From contig BFEA01000473.1 of the NCBI GenBank assembly GCA_003427395.1, forward strand, positions 494,279 through 543,533: 49,255 bases of DNA. Direction: 5' to 3'. The translations under genes were made by a program, and so were the position numbers. The notes beneath the pieces are model-generated. The model worked only from the letters and a program-made list of their open reading frames with translations, was not told the origin of the DNA and did not search any database. Origin of the DNA: Chara braunii (lineage: Eukaryota > Streptophyta > Charophyceae > Charales > Characeae). Positions 20,861 to 30,482 of the stretch are shown piece after piece. Numbering within the stretch: position 1 is the first letter of the stretch; every line of letters begins with the position of its first letter.

Positions 20861-21137
20861 TTCTTGTTCCATCTCTCTTGATCTGATAATCTGCTGGATG
20901 GCATTCTCTCTGCAGCATTCATCACGCTTGATCAACTTCTTATGTTTGTCTCATTCTGATCTGGAGGAGCTCTGAAATAGAATAATCTTTGTCACTCTCT
21001 TGACTTGACCATGTCTTGGCAATGTTCTCAATAGGCAAGGTAGCATATCGGCCATACCACAGAGTGAATGAAGCATAGTCAGTACTCCTTTTGACAGTTC
21101 TGTTGTCAGCATAAACGGCAGCTCTTCGTACTTTTGG

Positions 21138-21803
21138 TCAGTTACTGAGACTCCCTTCACACCACTTGGCCAATGAGTCTTTCAAAGTCCTGTGACCTCT
21201 CTTAACAGGTGCGTTTGCTTGAGGATGATAGGTAGTCACATATCGAATTCTGATACCCAATCTGAGAGTGGTCCTTCTTACAATCTCATTTCTGAACTTT
21301 GATCCTCTGTCTAAGACAAACTCTCTGATGAAAGGACACCTGAGATAAACTTCTTCTATCCAGTCAGCATCCTGCTCGGCTGTCTTCCTCCTCAGAGCCT
21401 TTGCCTCAACATAGCCAGAAAAGTTATCTCTCATGTTCAATATGTACCTCATCCCTTCCTTGCCTAGTGGCATGGTGATGAGGTCCAAATGAACTCTGTT
21501 GCCTGGTTCTACTAAAATAGTGGGAAATAAAGGCTCAATCATCCTTGTAGTTGATCTCTTCTTACATAACATACATGACTTACAGAATCTGTAAATCATG
21601 TCTCTTAAGCCAGACCAGAAATAGAGTTGAATTGTCTTAGAGTATGTTGCTTCAGCAGCTCTATCGTCACCAGCAACCCCTTCATGTAGAGCAACAATTA
21701 TCTCCAGTTGCCTCTCCTTGCCACAAACTACTCTCAGTGGAGGCAGTCTTCCACGAAGAGGTGACCTCGCTTTAATCTGAATTTTTTCCTTAAATTCTTG
21801 CAA
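21138..21803 (-). pseudogene. Integrase zinc-binding and core domains (element 1)
   Basis: Open for 221 codons. It would insert reverse-transcribed DNA into the genome. The HHCC domain keeps the first His (LHEG) and both Cys (CKSCMLC), but the second His is replaced (GDDRA where element 2 has GGHRS). In the DDE core the first Asp (HLDLITMP) and second Asp (FVLDRGSKF) are present. The catalytic Glu is Lys (NAPVKRGHRTLK; codon AAG at 21,201-21,203), where element 2 has Glu. It is therefore inactive despite being open. Confidence 0.85.
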
Positions 21804-22334
21804 TAATATTCCTTCAACTGTTCTTTCTCAATTTTCTTCCCAATCTCTTGATAAATTTCATCATACTCTTAACAAATAAATGATATCTCTTCCTCTTTCT
21901 CCTCACCTGCTTCTTCTTTCTTTGAGTCTGAACTTTCCCCTGTTTTATGGGTTGCTACTGCTGCGGCATTAATCTTTGCATACCAGTCATTCTGTTCTTC
22001 CTCTTCTTCTTTTTTAAGGATTGATTCGTAGACATAGGCACCAGGGATTTCTCCCCAGTTGTCTCTTTCTTCAGGCCATAGACTCCACTTAGCCTCTTTC
22101 TGTGGAGTTGAGAGTCATGCTCTCAAATCTTAGAGGTTTTTCCCCACCATTCTCATCCTTCTGTATGAGTACACCACCAAGAGCTACTGGTCCCTCATCT
22201 GCCTCGATGATGAAAGGTCTTCCTTCCTCATCATCATAGAAAGACACTCCCAACATTATACCACTATCTTTTAAGTTTTCTTATAAGGTTTCTGCAACAG
22301 TTTGACTTTTCTCAGTCCAAGATAAATCAGCCCC
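21804..22334 (-). pseudogene. RNase H remnant and RNase H-IN linker (element 1)
   Basis: The minus strand shows RPFIIEADEGPVALGGVLIQ and then LRFESMTLNSTER, matching element 2 just before its RNase H core. Sequence then jumps to a Glu/Lys-rich linker, so roughly 80 or more residues of RNase H present in element 2 at 38.06-38.27 kb are missing. The join is flanked by a perfect 7-bp inverted repeat (22,082-22,088 / 22,102-22,108). A stop follows directly. Confidence 0.7.
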
Positions 22335-23204
22335 TTATCTCTCCATTTCCCTCAGTGGTTCCGCAAGAGTGGCAAAATGAGGTATGAAAATCCTCCAGAA
22401 CCCACAGACACCCAAGAAGCTCCTGACATATGTCATCCGTTTAAGGGACAGAGGCCAATTCAAAATCTTGTCTATTTTCTTGGAGTCAGGGCTCCTACCC
22501 TTGGAGAAACATCTGAAACCCAAAATAGTGACCTCTGCTTGGAAGAGAAACGACTTTGGTCCACTGACAGTCAGATTATATCTCTGAAGTCTCTCTAGGA
22601 CTAGCTTCACACCTTCAGCATGCTCCCAGACAAACTTCCTGATATCCTGCATGACTTTAATCATATTCCTTCGAACCACTGCCACACCATTAGTCCAGCC
22701 TTGGGGCACCACGCACATCTGAATGAGAACCCTTGACGTGTGTATGGCAGTCATTGGCCCGCTAGTGGGATCAATAGGAAACTGATCACAGCGATCAGCA
22801 AATGATTTAGAAAGGAGATCACCATTAGGGAGGCTACCTGCATCACGTACTGTTACCGAGTTGAGTTTCTGGAGGTTCTGTATCCATCTCAGTCCACCCC
22901 CTGGTTTCCAAAAACAAAACCAGTGGTTAGCATACGGTCCATCAGCAGGCTCAACAACATTAGATGCAATTTTTTTGTCAAGATACTTTACCACTTCTGC
23001 TTCTTCTTTCAGGGCATACTTAGTTGGTCTATCATTCCATGGGATGTGATCGACTGTCCAAATCTTAACCATCTTAATCATATCCACATCCAACCGCCCC
23101 CTTTCTTCATCATTAAAAGAGAATGTACCAGAGAACTTTTGACATACCTTGAAGATATATTCCTTCTCTTTAGACAAGATAAACTGATCAGAGTCTATCT
23201 TCAT
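22335..23204 (-). pseudogene. Reverse transcriptase with catalytic segments deleted (element 1)
   Basis: Open for 289 codons. It is recognisable from the N-terminal thumb lead (VDHIPWNDRPTKYAL), KIASNVVEPADGPYANHWFC, GGGLRWIQNLQKLN and VRDAGSLP through to TILGFRC and RSFLGVCGFWRIFIPHFA. Compared with element 2, about 12 residues holding the first catalytic Asp (SLVDLYYGY) are missing after FADR, and about 30 residues holding YIDD are missing before IRKFVWEH. Both losses keep the frame. The first junction carries a 6-bp inverted repeat (22,782-22,787 / 22,793-22,798). It cannot be an active RT. Confidence 0.85.
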
Positions 23205-23370
23205 CGTGTCAAACCATTCCCTGGTCTACTCCCAAATTTCGCAGATTCTCTTAATACTTTAATAATTCTCCTTTCTTTCTCCAGTGCTTAATCACAATCT
23301 TTTTCTATTAGGACTGTCACTGGGTTCTTCTTCACCCTCTTGGGCTTATACTTTATTTTTTACCCAGTGA

Positions 23371-23805
23371 CTATTTTCCTAAAAAAGGATGAGTTGATGC
23401 AAATTTCAATTCCATTTTTTCACCCTTGACAGTTTCAACAGCTTTCTTAAATGCTTCAATCTGCCCATCTTCATCTTTGAATCTATTAACGGTTTTCGTC
23501 ATCTTCGAAATCTGATTAATATCAACTGATACTTCCTCCTTAAGATCCTGTTTATCTTTTTCCTTGATCTTTCTTGCTCTCTCAGCGGACTCTTCCCTTC
23601 TAATTGAGTTCACCGATATCTTGTGTTCATGATGGTAAGTAGGGCAGACCACGAAAGTCTGGTCTTGTGCAGTCTCCGAGTCTTGCAGACTGATCCAAGA
23701 TGACCCTTCATGACTGAAAAACTGGACAGCCTTCATCCTGTGTAAGAATGGAGTACCCAGAATACAGTCATGATCCAAACATTCTCGGTTAACGACTACC
23801 TGAAA
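23371..23805 (-). pseudogene. Protease C-terminal part and PR-RT linker (element 1)
   Basis: The frame reads VVVNREC-LDHD then CILGTPFLHRM, the C-terminal ILG-x-PFL motif of retropepsins in this element class, followed by a charged linker toward RT. The ATG of the open frame (23,778) lies after the true start of this segment. Upstream coding sequence continues at 24,433 beyond an inserted element. Confidence 0.75.
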
Positions 23806-24434
23806 TTTCAGAATGAAAGATTCTGAAGTGGTCTGAAACCGCTGAAATGGTCTGAAGACACTTCAGGTCACTTAAGAAGTTTCGGGTGATTTGCAGGATA
23901 AGTTATGTTTTTTTTTGGTTTTTTTTTTTGTCTGTTTTTTCAGCGACTTCAGGTCATTTCAGGAATTTCAGGTGGGGACCTGAAACCGCTGAAGTGGCTG
24001 AAGCTTCTGAATGGGGTTTCACGTACCCCCATCCAAAGGTTGGATGGGGGTACCTGAAACCCCTTTCAGAAGTTTCAGCCACTTCAAGACATTTCAGGAA
24101 TTTCAGGTGGGGACCTGAAACCACTGAAGTGGCTGAAGTTTTTGAAAGGGGTTTCAGGTACCCCATCCAAATGGTTGGATGAGGGTGCCTGAAACCCCTT
24201 TCAGAAGCCTCAGCCACTTCAGGTCATTTCAAGAATTTCAGGTGGGGATCTAAAACCGCTGAAGTGGCTAAAGCTTCTGAAAGGGGTTTCAGGTACCCCC
24301 ATCCCACCATTTGCAATGGATCAACCTGAAGTGGTTGAACTGCCTGAAGGTGGTTTCAGGCCACCCTATGTATAGATCCACACACAATCCGAAAGTGTAG
24401 TAACCTAAAGTGGTTGAACTGCCTAAAAGAAGAC
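23800..24434 (-). other. Potential intron created by the insertion
   Basis: On the minus strand the duplicated target reads TTTCAGGT. The upstream copy offers a donor CAG/GT and the downstream copy an acceptor TTTCAG/GT. Splicing from GT (24,434-24,433) to AG (23,801-23,800) would remove 635 nt and restore the protease frame (CIYFQ-VVVNRE). The donor GTCTTC is weak. Splicing is inferred, not shown. Confidence 0.4.
23806..24432 (-). mobile_element. MITE-like insertion Y with perfect 8-bp target duplication
   Basis: The 627-bp insert is flanked by ACCTGAAA at 23,798-23,805 and 24,433-24,440. Removing the insert and one flank rejoins the protease frame exactly. It is rich in CTTCAGG/CCTGAAG motifs and contains three 135-bp tandem units (AGGAATTTCA at 23,961 and 24,096, AAGAATTTCA at 24,231); the first two carry an almost perfect 50-bp hairpin (24,013-24,063 and 24,147-24,199). 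No ORF of its own and no clear terminal inverted repeats. An 8-bp duplication is typical of hAT-type DNA elements. Confidence 0.8.
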
Positions 24435-24665
24435 CTGAAAATATATGCACCCGTTAACCATCTCTCGATCCAAATCGGGTATCACGAATCCCAATAACTC
24501 GACTGCCATCATCCCGACTTTAATAGGCAGATGGTCAATAAATCCTGCCACAAAAAGTTCTCCAACAATATTGCTTAGTATTTGCATCGCAGGTCTATCA
24601 ATAGTCAATCCACAGACTTTCATTGCCTTCTGAGAGATAAGTATCATCTCCGCCCCAGAATCCAC
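24433..24665 (-). pseudogene. Protease N-terminal part (element 1)
   Basis: Retropepsin active-site motif ALVDSGAEMILIS with the catalytic Asp present. The frame just upstream has a TGA where an Arg codon would fit (VKI-stop-ALVDSG). The later hydrophobic strand AVELLGFVIPDLD is present, and the frame runs into insertion Y after GCIYFQ. Confidence 0.8.
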
Positions 24666-24671
24666 TAAGGC

Positions 24672-25028
24672 TCAAATTTTTACTTGATTAATATAGATTG
24701 TTAAATAGCCACAACCCATGGTGGCGAATCTCATCTTACATCCAGGTAAGGTCTTGTTAACCTGGCTAGGAAAGGCTGATCCCAAATAATTAACTTTCAT
24801 TCTTTTCTTTTCAACTAGCTTCTTCAACTCCTCTTTCAACTTTGACGCTAGTGTCGTTGCCTCCTTGAAGGACAATGTCACCTTTGTTTCTTCCATCATC
24901 TTAGTAATTACATCAGTAATTACCGTTTCATCTTCTAATTCACTCTTGAGTACATACTTTCTCTTCTTCCTTTGTTCACTTTTCTTGGGTAAAGATTCTG
25001 GTCCTTGATCATCAAGAATTTCAATCAA
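24672..25028 (-). pseudogene. Gag-protease linker domain (element 1)
   Basis: The stretch KYVLKSELEDETVITDVI ... KVTLSFKEATTLASKLKEEL corresponds to the element 2 linker domain FRYQIPILTMPEIDDTLSKL ... SVSFQTMLQASPELLKGL. Such a domain sits between the zinc knuckle and protease in this Ty3/Gypsy class in fungi and some plant-lineage genomes. Its function is unknown to me. Confidence 0.65.
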
Positions 25029-25046
25029 AGCCTCCTCGATTTTTTT

Positions 25047-25859
25047 TTATTTTTTTTTTCCTATCATTTGAGGTGTTAAATGTGCAGGAAGATTCATCAC
25101 TTCTCCAATTGCTGTATCTGGTTCCATAATGAGTTTTGAAGGTAAATCACCTTCAAATAACATCATGTTAGCTGAACAGGTAGGTTTGTTAGAAGAAAAC
25201 ACCACCAACTCAGATGGAATCTGAGGCGCATAACTCTCTCCTAACGAAAGCCCACCTGGAGCAATCTCATCCTTCATGTCCTCCACGAAGGAGAGAGACC
25301 GTAGAGGCAACTCGATCAAGGCAAATGAATCATCAGGTTCTTGTATAACTCCCTTAGGCAATTCACCCATGAAAGTATTAACATTCACATCAGCCTTTCT
25401 TTTCTTCTTTTTCTTCATCTTTTCATCATGCTTAAGGGCAATAAGTTGCATACCTTCAGGATGTCTGGGATCTAATTTGTTCCATGAGTTGTCACAAACA
25501 TGACCCACTGCATCCTTCTTTGCTACCCCACTCTTCACATCCTCTTCCAGTGGCTTACAGTAAGTGGTAGTATGGCCTCCCTCACCACAAAAATAGTAGA
25601 TAGATTTTCGCTTTGGTCGCTCGTCATACCTTCCTCTCTCTCTGTTGCCTTTTTCACCATTTCCTCCATTTTTCCTGGATCTGGAGGAATCCCTTCTTTT
25701 ACCATAATCATCATCATCATCATCGTCCTCATCATCATCACTTTCTGCCTTTTTCTTCCTTTTTTCATCCACATCATGATTGGCAGGCATGTAGTTGGTC
25801 ATAAGGCCCATAACCCTTTGAATAATATTTTCAGCATTCAAATTGTTCCCCCTGCACAA
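25047..25859 (-). pseudogene. Nucleocapsid region with degenerate zinc knuckle (element 1)
   Basis: Open for 270 codons. A run of Asp (DDDEDDDDDDD) and an Arg/Ser/Gly-rich basic stretch precede the knuckle YYFCGEGGHTTTYC. A CCHC knuckle needs Cys-x2-Cys-x4-His-x4-Cys; here the first Cys is Tyr. The role would be binding genomic RNA. A long, less conserved linker follows, with several Pro-rich LPSKLI/LPKGVI patches. The frame is closed by poly-Lys at the C-terminus. Confidence 0.75.
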
Positions 25860-25865
25860 ACCATT

Positions 25866-26279
25866 CTATGTTTCCCAGTCTTTGGCCAACGTACTGATCT
25901 GATCCAGTGACCATTTCTTGTGAGAGACTGTAGGCAAGGTTCTGACAATTGCAACCATTTCATCCCATCTGAGAGGAGAATGTTGGGTCTGACTGAGGAC
26001 CGTCTGCCTTTCAGTATCAGTAAAATCAGTAAGAAATATATGGCATCTCTGGGCCTCATCCAAATATGAGATTCTTCTTGCTGTTCGAATGAAGGGCTGA
26101 AGGAAAACATTGAAAGTGTCATACTTAACTCTTCTGATGTTGAGTAAATCCTTGGTTGTAGTTGAAACTGAGTTTTTCTCAAATTCTCTTTTCATTCTTT
26201 CCTTGACCTCATCCCATATAGTGGCCCCTTCCATCAACTCTTGAATAGCCAACCTCGAGTTAGTGTCACAGTAAGACAA
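25866..26279 (-). pseudogene. Gag capsid-like segment (element 1)
   Basis: A 137-codon helix-rich frame: LAIQELMEGATIWDEVKERM, then FNVFLQPFIRTARRISYLDE, then RCHIFLTDFTDTERQTVL. The W-x-E-x-K start and the aromatic mid-region fit retrotransposon capsid (Gag CA) domains. It joins the nucleocapsid frame after a frameshift near 25,860. Confidence 0.6.
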
Positions 26280-26589
26280 AAGGTGTTTGAGTCATTGCTT
26301 GTCTGTCCAGCCATAACTGAGCCCAAATAATTCATATTCATTCAAAAAATCATGTAATTGAGGCCCTCTGAAAATTGGAATCCTCTCATCTGGCCTCTTT
26401 GCTCTTGCAATATTTGATCCTCCTTTTGTGGTGTCAACTCTCTCTACCAGTTCCTGTATAACACCTACCAGAGCCTCCTCATTAGTCCCTGCAGAAGAAC
26501 TCGGTCTCCCTCGTCATGCCATGACCATAGATTTTCCCTGAGACCCTATTCTCTCTCTCTGTCACTTCTCTCCTCCCTTTTCTTACTTT

Positions 26590-29026
26590 TCAATCTCTCA
26601 CTCTTCTTGCAAGGGATACAAACTCGTTTATCTCTTCTCTTGTTTGCTCTACCCCTTGATAATTTTGCACATAAAGAGTGTAAGCAATAATAGATTGGGT
26701 AGTGATCAATGACAATGCAATTCTTCTCAGCCTTCCAATGTGGTTTTCAATCAACTCTCTTTCATCATCCTCACTCAATCTTCTATTATATCTTTTTACA
26801 GTACCCCGAATCATAAAATATTGCGTCAAGTCTATGATCTCATAGTCAAATTGCATGGTTTATGATCCGGTGTTAATCCTCCTAGCAAGAGAGACTCGTT
26901 CCCTAGAAGAATGATAGGATATTCTCTCAGTAGCTCTCACTTTTACTACCTTTAATAAGTAGTTAATCTCGGTCTGGTCAGTAACAACTCTCAAGGCAGA
27001 GTCTCTCATACAATCAAGGAAGGGTTGCAATAACTCAAACTCATCCAAGGTAGAGAGGTTTCTGTCAGAGATCCGAAGAGTCCCTTTTGCTTAGACTATC
27101 TTTCCTTCAAGTACAACCCCAAATGTCAGGTGTTCAGCCAGGCTAGGCATTGTCAAACATCATAGGCGACATATGAAAGGTAAATCTTAGGTTGGATATA
27201 ATCAGGGATTTCGAATCTGTGCTCAAAAGTACTTAAAAGTAGGGATTTTATCAACATAATAAAGTCTTTCTTTCTTGCTCTACCAACCCTGGCAGTAGCC
27301 TCTAGCAGAGGCATCCAATCTCTTCTGTCTTCAAATCCATCAGCAATTGAGAACTTAGGGAGCCTCTCAAATTCTCTTACTCTCACTTCTTCTAGTCACT
27401 TTTTTGTCCGCTCAAGACTGACATATGTCCCTTTTAAATACTCCAAGTAGTCAACTTCCTCCTCTAGACAGACATAGGAGTAAACCCTCACATCCAAACT
27501 GTCAGAGTTCAGAAATTTAACAACAGGAATATAAAACGTTATATGCCCTTTCCCGCAAGTCTCATGCCTCAAGATGACAAAGGGACTATCATACTCTGTT
27601 ACCTCATAAAGTCTATCTCTCACAGTAGTTATTTTGGCTACTGCGAGTATTCTTCTTGGGTTCTCTTCACTTTCCATGCAAATTTTATCATGGCTGACCA
27701 ATCATCCCTTGAAAAGGTAAGTCCTTCAACAGGAGGAGATGGTATCCCAACGAAAGGTCTGACATATGTACTAAATGAGAAACTCTCTCTCTCTCGTTCT
27801 AACCTTCTTTATTCATCATGCACAAGGTCCGACGCTCGTTGCCAACACACATTTTCTACATTCTTCAAATCTTTGTTTCGGTGCATAAATCCCAAGATCA
27901 AACTCATCAAGATCAATAAAATAGCAGGTAAGAACATACAAACTATCATGTTCTCGCCTTGGTTTCTTTATGGCCTCATACCTCACGATCTCATAGGGGA
28001 TTACAACTGTAATGACTCTCTTCGTTATAGAATTGAGGGAATTTAACAGCTTATCTGATTCAGCCTTACTCACCCCTCCATGACCTCTTACCAGTCTAAG
28101 TCAGGGTCTCTCTCTTGAGGGTACATAGCGTCGGCTCATTTGACTCTTTGATCTCGTTTCGCTTTCAGAGCAAACTCAACTATTGGAGATAAATTTTCTA
28201 TTGACAGATTAATATCGGGCAAATGAGGAGCTGGAAGTCCCTAAAAGACAGTAAATAGAGTATATCCAATGAAACTCTTATTTTCCCTCTCAAGTTTTTC
28301 TTTCTCTCTCAGTACAACCTCTTTAGTAAATCTCAGCATCTCCCATACACCGCTTCAGTACTTCTTTCTTTTGGAACATAAATTCTCACGTCATATGTAT
28401 CCACGTTTATAAAATAAAATGTCAGTACATATAATCGTTTCTGCTCTCATCCGCTCTCGACCATCTCATATGTGACAGCCTCATATGGGAACACCTCTCT
28501 CTTACTCAGAGTATTCAGTGACCTTAGGAGACAATCGACCTTCTCTTTACGTGGGCCTGAACCTCTGCCAAAATTCAACCTTCTCTGTATGATTTCCTCT
28601 GATGAGGTATCTTCAGTTCTCATGACCACCAGTTCGTTTCTCTCACTTCAGAACCATGTTGATAATTGGTAGCCAATTAGTTTCATCACAGTAGCTGTCA
28701 GGAATAAGAGGGATCGGAACAGTCTTATATGTCACTAGCATTGAACCCCATTTCACTTTCTTTGTCTGCTTGATTAAATCTGCCTTCTCATCATAAAGAG
28801 ACTGGATTGCAATTCCTCATAACCAGTTGAAGGTCTCACCATCGTCACAATCTTCCTTCTTGACATAAGGACGGATATCGTAGATATCTCCCTCCAAGAA
28901 GTGAGCCAGCACTACGCTAATGGCCGAATTGCTAGAACGGTAGACCCAGCAATGCTCATACTGATAGGGGAATATTCCTTTGATAGTTACTTTCGAGAGT
29001 TTTTTCAATGCATTTGAAGTTAGCAT
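26590..29026 (-). pseudogene. Tandem array of six degenerate copies of an unknown domain
   Basis: On the minus strand, repeated modules of roughly 100-160 residues follow one another at 310-510 bp spacing. N-halves start near 29,020, 28,560, 28,050, 27,650, 27,270 and 26,960. Each N-half has (F/I)PY-E-type then a strand and a D-x-Y-D-(V/I)-R-x-Y-x-x-K-E motif: SVVLAHFLEGDIYDIRPYVK; YVLTFYFINVDTYDVRIYVP; YVLTCYFIDLDEFDLGIYAP; a looser one in FYIPVVKFLNSDSLDVRVY. Each C-half has a Tyr/Thr-rich strand, Pro-x-x-Pro, then an amphipathic helix (LPDSYC..., LPAPHLPDINLS...NLSPIVEFALKAK, PSPPVEGLTFS...WSAMIKFAWKVK, LPKFSIADGFEDRRDWMPLL). Copies 5 and 6 in order are the most diverged. All have stops or frameshifts. 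Not recognised; position just upstream of capsid suggests a Gag extension or a captured gene family. Confidence 0.6.
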
Positions 29027-29891
29027 TCTTGATGAAGTTTCTGAGCTTTTGATTTTTTCTTTCCCTTCTCAGTGTTCCAAGGACATCATAGGCTCATGAG
29101 GCATACATGAGATTTAAGTCTGATTCTCTCTTGTCAGGAATATCAATCTCCTTCTCCAGTCTAATGTGGTACCTCACACAAGGAAATATAAGACTCAGTT
29201 AGCAACTAGGCTTTCTTAAGAGAGTAATAACTCAAGAAAAAATTGCAAAATGAGTCTGAAAAATTCAAAAATTGTCAACAGTTCTCAAGGCCTAATCAAA
29301 GCTCAAAGCTGCTTGCTGACCCAGGCTCGTTCCTGACACGAAAATTTTTCATGTCCCCGGCAACGGCGTCATTTTGGTCGCACTTTTTCCAGTCGGGCCA
29401 CTTCAGGCGACCGAAAAACCAACAGGCTGTCACGCAGGATTTTGTATGACGTTTGCAATAAATAAATTAAATTAAATAATGCAAATCCCTTCCTGTTGTG
29501 TGCGTCCGACTTCGAGCGAGACCCTTCAATTGCGGCCTTCGCCGGTCCCTGGTCTTAGGAATCTTTTATTCTGATTCGGAATAACAATGAAGATGCAAGT
29601 AATAAAGTAAGATTAAACTGAATAGGCCATGTATTTGCCAAGCTTGCCAATTTAGAGGATGAGAACTGTGACATGATCAGCAAAGAGCACAATCATCAAG
29701 CAATGACAGAAGAGATAATCATGACTGACTGACACAAGACAAAGACAAGATGAATGAGGGAAAAGAGATAACTCATAATAGTCCCAGAAAGTACACGTGT
29801 AGGCGGCATGATCAACTCCAGTCAAGAGTCCTCACTCATCCCTCTGAACATTTCACTCAATCTCTCATTTCGTTGTGTTCTTCTTGTGCCT
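29027..29891. other. Leader/LTR-like stretch without supported gene
   Basis: It separates the open module copy from the degenerate ones and holds the primer-binding-site-like sequence. No duplicate of this stretch was found near 19-20 kb, so an LTR pair is not established. Confidence 0.35.
29354..29371 (-). promoter_or_regulatory. Primer-binding-site-like sequence (tRNA-Asp)
   Basis: The minus strand reads TGACGCCGTTGCCGGGGA. This is complementary, with one mismatch, to the 3' end of plant tRNA-Asp (TCCCCGGCAACGGCGCCA). Its orientation is right for priming element 1, but it lies nearly 3 kb upstream of the capsid segment. Confidence 0.5.
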
Positions 29892-30482
29892 CTAAATGTA
29901 GAGCCACCTGAAACCTGCTAGCTCCGAGCACTTCCATCCAAGTCCCACGATACGGAAGTCGACCATAGCACAGAACTCCTCCCACAACGTAGAAAGATAT
30001 GGCTGAGAAAAGATCCCCCGTCTGAGATGTGGGAACTCGGAAGGCTCAGTCACTGACTCGTAGTCGATTGCCGCAGGGGAAATGTACGTTTTGGCCAGCT
30101 CCACCAGTTCACCGCAATAAGAGCCGTCAGTGAGGGTGAAGGGTACTGGAGGCTTGGGATAATCAATAAAAAGCTTAGGACCAAAGCTATAGACTAGTTT
30201 TGTGCTCCCCTGAAGTCTCTCAACTTTCCATTGCAAGAACCTGGCTGCTGCAACCCACACTGCATCAAAGTGAGGGTGTGTCTCATTCCCCTCCTTCAGG
30301 AAAATCCGCAGGTCTTTGACTGTGCATTCAACGAACTCAGTGAGAGCGACGAAGATAGACAGATCTTCGCGCTTGAACCCATCAATCTTGACATACTTGT
30401 AGGCGAAGCTCTCCTTGGCAACGATCAGATTGAGGTTGTCAAGGACCGACCGGTCGACTGAGATAGAGGTGATTTCTCTCAT
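29892..30482 (-). CDS. Unknown protein, 196 aa; open copy of the repeated domain
   Basis: Complete open frame with no signal peptide or membrane helix. Residues about 12-66 match the N-half of the downstream modules: hydrophobic NLNLIV, FAYKYVKID, then SIFVALTEFVECTVKDLRIF followed by LKE. Residues about 90-140 match the C-half: LVYSFGPKLFIDYPKPPVPF, then LTDGSYC (compare IPDSYC in the next module), then a helix. An extra C-terminal 55 residues contain aromatic-rich WEEFCAMVDFRIVG. I cannot assign a function. It is the best-preserved member in the window, so either it is the source gene or it decayed least. Confidence 0.55.
   Translation of the reverse strand: MREITSISVDRSVLDNLNLIVAKESFAYKYVKIDGFKREDLSIFVALTEFVECTVKDLRIFLKEGNETHPHFDAVWVAAARFLQWKVERLQGSTKLVYSFGPKLFIDYPKPPVPFTLTDGSYCGELVELAKTYISPAAIDYESVTEPSEFPHLRRGIFSQPYLSTLWEEFCAMVDFRIVGLGWKCSELAGFRWLYI

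Larger units (their letters stand above)
20590..26279 (-). mobile_element. Ty3/Gypsy element 1, gag-pol remains
   Basis: Reading from 26,279 downward the order is CA-like, zinc knuckle, linker, protease, RT, RNase H remnant, integrase, GPY/F module. This is the Metaviridae (Ty3/Gypsy) order. Every domain is broken by stops, frameshifts or deletions, and catalytic residues are missing in RT, RNase H and IN, so the copy is dead. Below the integrase a purine run on the minus strand (about 20,590-20,610) could be a polypurine tract. LTRs were not identified. Confidence 0.85.

Noticed and set aside
23954-24217. 87-codon frame with a 45-residue internal repeat
   Set aside because: Its periodicity simply mirrors the 135-bp tandem DNA unit of insertion Y; nothing suggests translation.
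20590-26279. Repeat-induced point mutation as the cause of decay
   Set aside because: A few stops fit C-to-T or G-to-A changes, but most damage is indels and deletions, and many TGG and CGA codons are intact.
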